Under the pieces are notes generated by a model. The model had not been told where the DNA came from. It ran no database searches and worked only from the letters and a program-made list of their open reading frames with translations. A program made the position numbers and the translations under genes. Source: Streptomyces varsoviensis (lineage in GTDB: Bacteria > Actinomycetota > Actinomycetes > Streptomycetales > Streptomycetaceae). From it: a stretch of DNA of 48,407 nucleotides. Shown here one piece after another: positions 1 to 7,487 of this stretch; the first letter of the stretch is position 1, and each line of letters starts with the position of its first letter. The DNA lies in the NCBI RefSeq assembly GCF_000718635.1, contig NZ_JOBF01000037.1, forward strand, positions 1 to 48,407, written 5' to 3'.

Positions 1-76
1 GGTCTGTACCATGCTTCGCATGGTACAACCGGTGATCGGCTTCGCCGATCACCTGACGGCGTTTCACGCCGTCTGC
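1..76. repeat. Left telomere, terminal inverted repeat
   Basis: The first 76 bases match the reverse complement of the last 76 at 69 positions. Three palindromes are packed end to end: 1-30, 31-53 and 55-73. The first two have GCTTCGC-type loops on this strand, so the complementary 3' strand would carry GCGAAGC, a known ultra-stable DNA mini-hairpin. Differences from the right end at positions 12/20 and 58/70 are compensatory and keep the stems paired. This is the known architecture of Streptomyces linear-replicon ends, but the sequence is not the archetypal one. Confidence 0.93.
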
Positions 77-358
77 GGGCTCCGCTTCGCGGAGCCGGGG
101 CCCCCGTTCCACGGGGGCCGAGAGGCGCCCAAGAGGCCGTTTCACGGCCTCTGAGCTGCGCTTTTGCCGCTTCGCGGCTAAGCGCCGCCGCTTCGCGGCG
201 AGGCTGGCAGCGAGGGGGCGGGTGGGGGTCTGTCGTTCCGTTTCGGCTCGAACTGACAACCGATAAACCCGCTTTCCTCTCTCGCTTTTCTGTTGTTGCT
301 CCAACATAGCCTATCTCGCATTGTTTATCAAGGGGGGGTGGTCGCCACTTTATGGGAG
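77..358. other. Left subtelomeric region without genes
   Basis: Further palindromes continue from the terminal repeat: 78-96, 99-119, 132-152, 166-178 and 186-200, mostly with TTCG or TTTCAC/TTCCAC loops. They have no counterpart at the right end. Positions about 240-345 are clearly richer in A+T than the rest of the plasmid. No convincing coding sequence is visible. Confidence 0.8.
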
Positions 359-375
359 GCTTTATCGGAGTCTAT

Positions 376-632
376 TCCAATAACCCTGAAAGGGGTTATT
401 GGATATCGACCAAAGGTCGATTCCATTTGCCCCGCAGGGGCGGGCCCCAAGGCGCGAAGCGCCTTTTAGGGGGGCCCACCGCGCTAGCGGCTGCCCGATA
501 GGGCAGGATCTTTTCCGCCCCCGTGGCCGAAGGCCACTTAGGGGGGCGGGCTTCCCCTATGGACCCGCGAAGCGGGGACACGTCCGCCCGTGCCCGAAGG
601 GCACTTAGGGGGCGGACCAGCCCGAAGGGCTG
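376..632. repeat. Array of GNA-loop hairpins, telomere-like
   Basis: At least nine short palindromes follow each other: 376-403, 406-420, 429-441, 451-463 (nested in an outer stem 442-448/471-477), 491-506, 523-537 (outer stem 515-522/542-549), 564-576, 590-604 (outer stem 582-589/610-617) and 618-632. Most have a GAA triloop closed by C-G on the top strand. The segment TTAGGGGGGC/CTTAGGGGGC recurs after three of them. The GNA loops are on the top strand, the polarity of the right telomere's 3' strand, opposite to the left telomere next to it. Short open frames across the array show no coding signal. Confidence 0.75.
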
Positions 633-659
633 TCGATTGGCCGCGCATTTTGGGCATGG

Positions 660-692
660 AAAAAGGGTGGCGATTCCCGCGCCACCCTTTTT
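660..692 (-). terminator. Terminator after the leftmost gene
   Basis: This is a perfect-stem hairpin of AAAAAGGGTGGCG with its complement, with loop ATTCCCG and T runs on both flanks. It sits 39 bases beyond the stop of the minus-strand gene ending at 731. The same loop core recurs in hairpins near 21934 and 18097. Confidence 0.85.
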
Positions 693-730
693 CTGTTGCC
701 TAGTTGTTATCTAGGCCGTGTCTCCTCCGG

Positions 731-1003
731 TCACTCCTCGCCCTCTTCGGCGACTTCGGCCTCGTAGTGCATGTAACCGGCCGAGACGAGGCACTCGGGC
801 TCGACGTCGTTGAGTCGTGCGAGGTGGAACAGGTCCGCGAGGAGGTCCCCGCCAACCTCCCTGAGCTCGTCCTCGCCGACGTTGAGAGTGCCGTCGAAGT
901 AGTTCTGTCCCGTCTCCTTTCCGAAGGCTTCAAGAGCCTTGAGCGCCCAATGGGCGCGGGTGCGGTTGGCCTCCTCGGGGCCCTCGTCGTAGATGCTCGT
1001 CAT
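731..1003 (-). CDS. Small acidic hypothetical protein (90 aa)
   Basis: The family is not recognised. The protein is short, acidic and probably cytosolic, with Asp/Glu-rich ends and no membrane segment. I chose the ATG at 1003 because it overlaps the stop of the upstream gene by one base (TAATG), which indicates translational coupling. A start 15 bases further upstream is possible. It is the last gene of the leftward transfer operon and is followed by a strong terminator at 660-692, so it may be an accessory transfer protein. That role rests on position alone. Confidence 0.7.
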   Translation of the reverse strand: MTSIYDEGPEEANRTRAHWALKALEAFGKETGQNYFDGTLNVGEDELREVGGDLLADLFHLARLNDVEPECLVSAGYMHYEAEVAEEGEE

Positions 1004-1557
1004 TAGTTCCACCCCCACCAGGAACGAATTTCCTCGACGGTCTCGCCGTAATTTTCCTCGACCATTTCCGCGAACGAGGAACCCGGATTTGCGAGGCAGA
1101 AAAGGGCCCCGTTTGCCGCGAGGTTGATTGCGTCCGTTTCCCCGCCGCCGAGGTTGAGGGCTTCAATGACCATGTCCGCCCCCTCATTCACTGCGGTGTG
1201 AATCTGGTCCTCGGTGTATCCGAGCCGAGGCGCGGCGATTCCCGCACGCCGAGCGTCGATGTATCGCCCGAGGGCTTCCGTCGCGCTGATCTGCGAGACG
1301 ATCCGCGCGTATTCGGCGTTCGGGCACTGGTCGGAGCTGAGGAAATCCTCTACCGCCTCCATAAGGTCCGTGAGGGCGGCGGCGGGGTCCGAGACGTACC
1401 CGAGGGTTCCGTCGGCTCCCACGGCCCATACGTCGGTGCCGTCGAGGTCGATATCGGAGACGGCGAGGAGTTCACCGCATCCGATGCACTTGAACATTCC
1501 GTCGGCCTGAATACCGAACGGGGATTCTGCGCACGAGGCACAGATGATTGTCACCAT
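1003..1557 (-). CDS. Zinc-ribbon hypothetical protein (184 aa)
   Basis: Two CxxC pairs lie in the first 30 residues (CASC at 7-10, CIGC at 24-27) and look like a zinc ribbon. The rest is an acidic, mostly helical domain I do not recognise. The ATG has a GAAAGG ribosome-binding site about 8 bases upstream. The gene lies immediately downstream, in transcription direction, of the branched inverted-repeat region 1580-1828, which would form its 5' leader if transcribed from the large operon. It is coupled to the next gene by a TAATG overlap. A nucleic-acid-binding role is possible but unproven. Confidence 0.75.
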   Translation of the reverse strand: MVTIICASCAESPFGIQADGMFKCIGCGELLAVSDIDLDGTDVWAVGADGTLGYVSDPAAALTDLMEAVEDFLSSDQCPNAEYARIVSQISATEALGRYIDARRAGIAAPRLGYTEDQIHTAVNEGADMVIEALNLGGGETDAINLAANGALFCLANPGSSFAEMVEENYGETVEEIRSWWGWN

Positions 1558-1579
1558 GGGGTCACCTTTCGGGGTTGAT

Positions 1580-1828
1580 CTTCCGTGGCGGTGACCAGGA
1601 AGCCACGCGGCGCCCCGTGTGCTTTTTGGCCCGGTGCGCGCCGTAGGCGCAGGGCCAAAAACTTTTCCGGTGAACGCGCCGAAGGCGCCCGGAAAAGCGG
1701 TCCGCGCTTGCGCGGACTGAATCGCGGTGAACGCGCCGAAGGCGCCCGCGATTCACCCGCAGGGCCCGCCAGGGCCCGGAGGGCGGCCCTCGGGGCGCCG
1801 TGTGGCAGCCTGGGCACCGCCACGGAAG
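1580..1828. repeat. Branched hairpin region inside a 38-bp inverted repeat
   Basis: Arms 1580-1617 and 1791-1828 are imperfect inverted repeats (34 of 38 pair, plus one G-T wobble). Between them lie hairpins at 1623-1661, 1662-1697, 1700-1717, 1720-1753 and 1779-1791. Three are two-tier: an outer stem whose sequence differs each time encloses the same inner core (GCGCC-GAA-GGCGC twice, GTA loop once). The region separates the gene ending at 1959 from the one starting at 1557, and no reading frame through it looks coding. It could be a structured leader RNA, a cruciform site or a telomere remnant. Confidence 0.7.
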
Positions 1829-1908
1829 AAAAGGGCCCGTAGGGCCGCTCAAGGGCCTCGCTGCGCCCTGCTGCGCCGCTCCCCCCGCCGTGCTGCGCCC
1901 GAACGCGC

Positions 1909-1945
1909 GAGGACCCCCCTCCCGGCCTGCGGAAGGGGGGTCCTC
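1909..1945. terminator. Hairpin after the TPR-like gene
   Basis: The stem GAGGACCCCCCT pairs with its complement around a GC-rich loop, 14 bases beyond the stop at 1959. It would end or attenuate leftward transcription before the structured region. No U-tract follows, as is usual in Streptomyces. Confidence 0.7.
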
Positions 1946-1958
1946 GGGTGTGCTGCTG

Positions 1959-2840
1959 CTACGCCGCCCCGTGCCGTGCTGCGCCGCTCTCCACCCACTG
2001 GACGACGTCGCGGGCGCGCAGCTCGTCGCCGTCGAGGAGGCCGAGGAGGCGCTCGGAGAGTTCGAGGGCGGTCTCGGCGTCCTCTGCCCGCAGGTAGCGC
2101 CATGCTGCGTGGGCGTTGCGGATCACTCGCGCGTTGTCCGTCTCGGGCTGCGCCTTGGCCTCTCGGCGGCGCTCGGCGGTGTCGAGGAGGAGCTCGGTTA
2201 CTTCGGCCCACTCCCCGGACTGCGGGGCCTGCCGCGCGGTGAACGCTGCGCGGACTGTCAGCACGTTGACGGTGTACGGGTGCAGGGGGCCGTACTGCTC
2301 GGTGAGCGCGGTCTCGATGCGGTCGGCGGTGATGATGGCCTCGGCAAGCCTGCCGGCCTTTTCGTACGCGCGGAGCTCGCCCCAGATGCCGGAGTATTCG
2401 GCCGGCAGGACGGCCGCCCACTCCGGGGACATGTCGGGGCGCGGCTCGGCCGCGGTGGGGGGCCTGTTGACGGCGGCTTGCTGCGCCCGCTGGACGGTGG
2501 GGGCCGGGGGCGAAGTGGGGGGCGCTGGGGTGGCCTGTGCGGGCACCGGGGCGGGCGGCGGGGTCGGTGTGGGGTGCGGGTGGTCGAGGGTCGTCACGGT
2601 GCCGTCTACGGCCACGATGAGGGGCCAGGCCGACCCGTCCTGATCCTTGGCCACGGCGCGGACCGGGCGGCCGTGTAGCGCGGCCTTGATGCGCACCTCG
2701 GCAAGAGCCGCGAGGCGGGCCGCGTCGGCGTCGCCACCGCTGGTGATTTCCTCGCCGTCGACTGTGGCCGTGCCGGACGAGCTGAGGGTGATTGTGTAGA
2801 CAGGGGTCGGTGGGATCTGGTCGGGGTCGATGGTGCTCAT
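1959..2840 (-). CDS. TPR-like, proline-rich transfer-operon protein (293 aa)
   Basis: The N-terminal ~70 residues look like a small beta-rich domain. They are followed by a Pro/Thr/Ala-rich linker and a helical C-terminal half with tetratricopeptide-like spacing (for example EQYGPLHPYTVNVL). The ATG at 2840 is preferred over the longer frame because GGAGAAAGAAG precedes it and it lies 16 bases after the hydrolase gene's stop. No signal peptide is seen, so it is probably cytosolic. Its position at the end of the secretion gene series suggests a scaffold or adaptor role, which is an inference. Confidence 0.8.
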   Translation of the reverse strand: MSTIDPDQIPPTPVYTITLSSSGTATVDGEEITSGGDADAARLAALAEVRIKAALHGRPVRAVAKDQDGSAWPLIVAVDGTVTTLDHPHPTPTPPPAPVPAQATPAPPTSPPAPTVQRAQQAAVNRPPTAAEPRPDMSPEWAAVLPAEYSGIWGELRAYEKAGRLAEAIITADRIETALTEQYGPLHPYTVNVLTVRAAFTARQAPQSGEWAEVTELLLDTAERRREAKAQPETDNARVIRNAHAAWRYLRAEDAETALELSERLLGLLDGDELRARDVVQWVESGAARHGAA

Positions 2841-2856
2841 GGTCTTCTTTCTCCGC

Positions 2857-4077
2857 CTATCCACCCTTGGGGAAATAGGGCGGGGCCCATCCGAGATAGG
2901 TAGCGCCCCACTTGGTCTCGATATCTGTTGCGTCGACCACGTCGATATAGCCGGGCCGAACGATATCGTTACTGGCGATTTTCCCGCCACCGAGATATAC
3001 GGCGACATGTCCCGCCCGCTGTCCGGTGTCCCAGTACATCAAGGCACCCGGGGGCGGATTCCTGTCTTTGTCATGCTTGAGGGCAGGCGGCATTTCCTTG
3101 TAGTGGTCAATCGCGTACGGGACTCCGGAGAAGTTCCAGCCGTACACCACGGCAACGAACGCGAGGCAGGCGCGATACCACTCGCCGGACCCCGTTTCTG
3201 CCTCGTTCCTGGCCCACTTGATCGCGGCCTCGGTGCTGCGGGGGTTCTTGACTTGGTTGGGCCATGGGGCGTCGCCGTCGTGGAACGGCTCCCCCGGCTT
3301 GCCGGGCTTCCCCGCCCCCTCGTTGTCGGTGAAGCACTCTTCGGGCCCCTCGGCCTGGTCGTCGCCGTTGGCGGCGTCGTCGGCCTGGTCCTGGTCCTCG
3401 TTGCCGGCGCCTGCCTCGCCCTTGCGGTCGAGGTCGATACCGGCCTCTTCGGCGATCTCGCGGGCGGCGTCCTCCTGGCCCGCGTAGAGGTCCGGGTGCG
3501 CGGACCGCTGCACCTTCTGCGCGGCGTCGCCGGGGGCCATGGTCTGCCACCCCTGTATGTCCGTCAGCCCGTGGATTCCGCGGGTCGACTTGGGGTCGTC
3601 GCCGAACAGGAACATGCCGGCGGCGTACTTCGGCTGCATGATCTGCGTCTTTGTGCCCCACCCCTGCGAGGGGCGTTGCTGGAACAGGCCGACCGAGTCG
3701 AGGTGGCCATGATCCAAGTTGAGGAGCGTCGACTCCTGTAGAGCGGTCATCAGGGCGACGAGGGTTGCGCGTCCGGACAGGCCGCCGTCTGCGGCCACCT
3801 GATCAATGGTCTTGGCGTTGGCTATCTGGTCTTGCCGGTAGTTGGCGCCGCCGGGGTTCTGCGCGGTCCCTTCGCCGTCGTCGTCGCCGAGGTCGACCCC
3901 GGGGGTTCCTCGGCCGCCGCAGCTATCGGCGAACGCCTTCCCTCCGATGCCGGCGCCGAAGACGCCGACGAGTAGAAGGAAGATCAGGAACCCCACGGCG
4001 CCGACGGCCCCGGCCTTGATAGCGAACCCGCGGCCCGCCACCTTGGCCAGGGCGCCGAGCGCGTCGCGTCCGTCCAC
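2857..4077 (-). CDS. Membrane-anchored transglycosylase / NlpC-P60 hydrolase, VirB1-like
   Basis: The protein has 406 residues with one N-terminal membrane segment (about 20-46). Next comes a lytic-transglycosylase-like region with catalytic-type Glu115 and the downstream GLFQQRPSQGWG signature. After an acidic linker there is a C-terminal NlpC/P60-like domain with Cys304 and His357 (GHVAVYLGGG). In Gram-positive conjugation systems such two-domain enzymes open the peptidoglycan for the secretion channel. The GTG start overlaps the preceding stop by one base (TAGTG). Activity on both glycan and peptide bonds is inferred from the domains. Confidence 0.9.
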   Translation of the reverse strand: MDGRDALGALAKVAGRGFAIKAGAVGAVGFLIFLLLVGVFGAGIGGKAFADSCGGRGTPGVDLGDDDGEGTAQNPGGANYRQDQIANAKTIDQVAADGGLSGRATLVALMTALQESTLLNLDHGHLDSVGLFQQRPSQGWGTKTQIMQPKYAAGMFLFGDDPKSTRGIHGLTDIQGWQTMAPGDAAQKVQRSAHPDLYAGQEDAAREIAEEAGIDLDRKGEAGAGNEDQDQADDAANGDDQAEGPEECFTDNEGAGKPGKPGEPFHDGDAPWPNQVKNPRSTEAAIKWARNEAETGSGEWYRACLAFVAVVYGWNFSGVPYAIDHYKEMPPALKHDKDRNPPPGALMYWDTGQRAGHVAVYLGGGKIASNDIVRPGYIDVVDATDIETKWGATYLGWAPPYFPKGG

Positions 4078-4859
4078 TACAGCCCCAGAATCCGGGAGGC
4101 GCGCCAGGCGTCACCGCTGGGGTTGGTCAACTCGACCTGTAGAACGTGCTGTTCGTCGTAGGCGGTGTATCCCTCGACGTGGACTTTGGCAGTGACCTGC
4201 CGCCACACCCTGAGTGGGGTGTCGACTGGTAGACCTTCCTTTTCTGGGACCGGCCCCGCCTTGATCGTGGTCACGGTGGCCACCCCGCCGCGGCTGACGA
4301 GCTTGTCCCATGCCGGGTCGCTCGACGAGGCGAGGTTCTCGACGAGTGCCGGCGCCATATAGGGCGCGGCCCGCAGGACGGGTGCGGAGTGGTCCCCGTC
4401 GGCCGGGGGGTTGCGGGTGAGGTACCGGCGGATTGCCTCCTCGGCGACGTGTTCGGGCTCGCTCAGGTCGGCGGCCGGGGACGGCGTGGAGCTCGGGGAG
4501 CTCGTCGCCGTCTCGTCCGTTCCTGGCTTGTCGTCCTGCGCGGCCGGGGTGGGGCTCGCGCTCACCGAGCCGGCGGGCCGGTCGCTTCCGCCGGTCAGTC
4601 CGGGCCACAGCCACCGGGCGCCCGCGCCGAGTCCGAGGATCAGGGCGACGATCACCAGGGCAGCCGTCGGCTTGATCGGGTCTCGGCGGCGTTCCTCGCG
4701 AACCCACTGTGTGGTGCGGCGGCGGGCGTCGGCGCGGTGTGCCTTCCTGGCACGGCGGCGTTCACGGCGGCGGCCGGTGTCGACCTCCTCGGGGTAGTCC
4801 CATGAGCGCAGGATCTCGCGCCACTCCTGGGGGGTGCGGCTGTCGTCGTTCTTGGTCAT
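4077..4859 (-). CDS. VirB8/TcpC-like bitopic membrane protein (260 aa)
   Basis: A basic, Arg-rich cytoplasmic N-terminus (residues 1-62) precedes one membrane helix (about 64-83). A Ser/Thr/Pro linker then leads to a C-terminal extracytoplasmic domain of about 140 residues with the NTF2-like pattern of VirB8/TcpC proteins. Such proteins form part of the inner scaffold of the conjugation channel. The operon holds a second, larger protein of the same plan (10950-12071). The ATG lies 4 bases after the upstream stop. Confidence 0.75.
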   Translation of the reverse strand: MTKNDDSRTPQEWREILRSWDYPEEVDTGRRRERRRARKAHRADARRRTTQWVREERRRDPIKPTAALVIVALILGLGAGARWLWPGLTGGSDRPAGSVSASPTPAAQDDKPGTDETATSSPSSTPSPAADLSEPEHVAEEAIRRYLTRNPPADGDHSAPVLRAAPYMAPALVENLASSSDPAWDKLVSRGGVATVTTIKAGPVPEKEGLPVDTPLRVWRQVTAKVHVEGYTAYDEQHVLQVELTNPSGDAWRASRILGL

Positions 4860-4862
4860 GCG

Positions 4863-6884
4863 TCACCCCTTCGGGGTCCGTGGTGCGGGTACTGCGGGAC
4901 GTCGGGCGGGCGCTACGGCCTTGGGCGGTGGCGTCGTGCTCCTGGCGGGCCGGGGCGCTGCGGGCCGGGGAGGCGGCCCGTTGGGGGTGCTGCGGATGAC
5001 GGTCGCCTGAATCACCTTCGGGCCGTCGCCGGGCGCCGAGGGCGGGAGGGCCTGACGGAACCCGCCCGGCGTGGGGGCTGTGCCGGTCTCGGGCCGCAGG
5101 ACGGCGCTCGGGGCCCTGCCGCCCGCTGTGCCGCCTGTCCCTGCGGTTCCTGCCGTCCCCGTAGGGAGCACGGGGCGAGGCCGGGGGGCGGGTGAGGGCG
5201 GGATCGCGGCGGCGCCCTTGCCGGATGGCGTGGCGCGGTCGCGGTCTCGGTCGAGGGTGATCACGGGGCCCGTGTCGGCGCGGCCGGCACCGACGGGAAG
5301 GGCCGGGCCCGGGTCGGCCGGGAGGGGCCGGGGGGCGGGCGGGCGCTGCGGTACGCGGGTGATGGTGACGCCGTAGTCGTCCGCGGTGCCTCCACCGCCG
5401 GGCGGGAGGGCGCCGCCTCCACCGCCACCGCCACCGCCACCGCCTCCACCGCCGCCGCCGCTGCCGCTCGGTCGGCGACGGGTGGTGACGGGCTGGTAGT
5501 CGTGGTCACTGCCGCGTCGGCGGCCTCGGCTGCTGTTGCCGCCGCCGAGGGCCTTCGCGGCGAGGAACCCGGCCATGGCGCCGCCACTGGTCCCGCTCAC
5601 GCCGACGATCTGTGCAATGACGGCGCGGAACTTCATCGCGACGATGGCGGCGGCGATCGAGAGGCCCGAGGTCGGAAGCCACCCGTACTCGTTGAACATG
5701 GCGGTGCACGCTGCTTGGACGGATAGCACCGCGCCGAGGACCAGGGTCGCGATGATGCTTTCGAGGGTGCGGGCGAGGACCTGATCGAACCATGCCAACC
5801 CCCATTGCCGGGGGCGTCCGGGAATCACCCAGAGGCACGCGAAAAACACTCCGGTCAGCAAGAGCATTAGAGCGCCGAGGAGGCTCGCCAATGAGGTAAA
5901 GGCGAGCATGAGGACCAGGGCGGCGAACAGGATCACGGAAATGAGCGCGGGCAGCGTGACCATGATCCGGCCGACCGGTGAATGCCCCTGACGCCAGGTC
6001 ACCGAGTCGCCGCCGACCGCCTCGTCGGTGACGTTGTCTTGCAGCCACTCTTTCCGCTTGTCTTTGTCGGCGCCTTGCTTGAGGAGGTCGTCGCCGTACT
6101 TCTCGCACACCTCGAATGAGCCGAATTCCGCAACACACCAGGGCGTGGCGACATATGAGCGCCACACGGCATCCGAGCTCTTTCGGAGCATGTCGTCACG
6201 GCCGTTGCCGGTGAACTTCGGCTCGTGGTCCATCTCGAACGGGAAGTCGGCCGTGCCGTCCCCGATGCCGGCGGATGCGGCGTCCATGGTGACGCTCGCT
6301 CCGACTGTGCGGGCGGTGTCGATGCCGCTCACCCACGTGCCGGGGCTGGTCAGGAGGGAGATCGAGACGACTCCGGAGATCATCACCCATGCGATTTGGG
6401 AGAGACCGCCCTCGCCGCCTCCCTGGCGGTTCTTGGCGAACGCGACGAGGGCCCCGACGGCGAGCGCACTCGGGAGGAGCGTTGCCGTCATGCCCTCAGC
6501 GGCGCCGCCGATGCTCTTTGTGATGGCGTCCTGAAGCGGCGGAATCGAGGTCAGTTGGAAAATCCACTGCACGATGACGACGCACGCCGTACCGATCACG
6601 GCGATTAGGGCCATGCAGATATCTGCGATGGCCTCGGCCATCGGGTCGAGGACGTCCCACTTTCCGAAATCGGAGTCGAGTTGCCAAAGGTTGGGATTGC
6701 TGTACGTCTCGTACAACGTCCCTTGCCCCTCGGGGACTTTGGAGTCCGGCGAGGGCATGAGATCGCCAATTCCGACGGGGTCGATATCGGCGGCTTGCGC
6801 GTGCCCGGCGAAAACCATGAGTGTGGTGAACGCGAACATCACGGGAATGAGTACGGTCCGCATTCGCGGAGTGGTGACGAGCAT
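4863..6884 (-). CDS. VirB6/TrbL-like polytopic channel protein (673 aa)
   Basis: A signal-peptide-like N-terminus ends near AQA/AD (residue 31). Several hydrophobic segments follow between about 75 and 440, the hallmark of VirB6/TrbL inner-membrane channel proteins. The last 230 residues are low-complexity, with an uninterrupted glycine run followed by Pro/Arg/Thr-rich sequence, probably a flexible cytoplasmic or wall-spanning tail. The ATG abuts the preceding TAA with no gap. The poly-Gly tract is made of GGC/GGT-type repeats and may vary in length between isolates. Confidence 0.85.
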   Translation of the reverse strand: MLVTTPRMRTVLIPVMFAFTTLMVFAGHAQAADIDPVGIGDLMPSPDSKVPEGQGTLYETYSNPNLWQLDSDFGKWDVLDPMAEAIADICMALIAVIGTACVVIVQWIFQLTSIPPLQDAITKSIGGAAEGMTATLLPSALAVGALVAFAKNRQGGGEGGLSQIAWVMISGVVSISLLTSPGTWVSGIDTARTVGASVTMDAASAGIGDGTADFPFEMDHEPKFTGNGRDDMLRKSSDAVWRSYVATPWCVAEFGSFEVCEKYGDDLLKQGADKDKRKEWLQDNVTDEAVGGDSVTWRQGHSPVGRIMVTLPALISVILFAALVLMLAFTSLASLLGALMLLLTGVFFACLWVIPGRPRQWGLAWFDQVLARTLESIIATLVLGAVLSVQAACTAMFNEYGWLPTSGLSIAAAIVAMKFRAVIAQIVGVSGTSGGAMAGFLAAKALGGGNSSRGRRRGSDHDYQPVTTRRRPSGSGGGGGGGGGGGGGGGGALPPGGGGTADDYGVTITRVPQRPPAPRPLPADPGPALPVGAGRADTGPVITLDRDRDRATPSGKGAAAIPPSPAPRPRPVLPTGTAGTAGTGGTAGGRAPSAVLRPETGTAPTPGGFRQALPPSAPGDGPKVIQATVIRSTPNGPPPRPAAPRPARSTTPPPKAVAPARRPAVPAPRTPKG

Positions 6885-7487
6885 TTACCCCCCTGACAGG
6901 GCGGTACGGACCGGCGAGCCGTGGCCCATATCCCCCGCTTGTACGTCCTCGTGCTGGTCGACCAGCCAGGAACCGCCCTCGCGGACCAGGCGCAGCGCGC
7001 GGCGCGTTGTGGTGGCCTCCTTGCCGGGCCACTGCACGGTGTAGGTGATCAGGACGCCGTATCCCGCCGGGTGGTCCTCAACGGCCGGGACCTGGACGAC
7101 GTCCGAGGCGGACACGGGCCCGGTGTCGGCCCGCTCGGGTCCGCTCGACGAGGGCCTCGCCCGTGGCGTCGGGGTCGAGCCGTCGGCGTAGGTCGGCGGG
7201 GAGTACGTGGGCGAGGGGCTCGACTCCTCGGGCGTCGGTGAGGAGCTCGGGGTGTTCTCGGCGACGCACTCGGCGACGGTGCCCCCGCGCAGCCGCGCCG
7301 AGCTCATCGCGCACCAGTCCTGCCAGTCCTGCCGGTTCTTGGCCTCCTGGTAGGAGCGGGCCACCTTGAGGACGGCGTCCGTCGGGTCTGCCGGCGGCTT
7401 GCTCCCCGCCTTGTCCTTCCCGTCCGAGGAGCACCCGGCGAGCGCCAGGGCACCGGCCGTGATCAGTACCGCCGTGGCCCGCTTCAT
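6885..7487 (-). CDS. Conjugation-associated lipoprotein (200 aa)
   Basis: A signal peptide ends in the lipobox LAGC (Cys at residue 19), so the protein should be anchored to the outer face of the membrane. The mature part has a helical segment, a Ser/Pro/Thr linker around 80-125 and a C-terminal beta-rich domain of about 70 residues resembling those of other actinobacterial transfer lipoproteins. The ATG overlaps the VirB4-like stop (ATGA), and the gene sits between VirB4- and VirB6-like genes. A channel-assembly role is inferred. Confidence 0.82.
   Translation of the reverse strand: MKRATAVLITAGALALAGCSSDGKDKAGSKPPADPTDAVLKVARSYQEAKNRQDWQDWCAMSSARLRGGTVAECVAENTPSSSPTPEESSPSPTYSPPTYADGSTPTPRARPSSSGPERADTGPVSASDVVQVPAVEDHPAGYGVLITYTVQWPGKEATTTRRALRLVREGGSWLVDQHEDVQAGDMGHGSPVRTALSGG

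Noticed and set aside
396..714. Short open frames across the left hairpin array
   Set aside because: They consist of the palindromes themselves read as codons and have no start signals.
1829..1908. TGCTGCGCC-type repeats as a further regulatory array
   Set aside because: The copies are short, irregular and close to the GC-rich background, so I could not separate them from chance.
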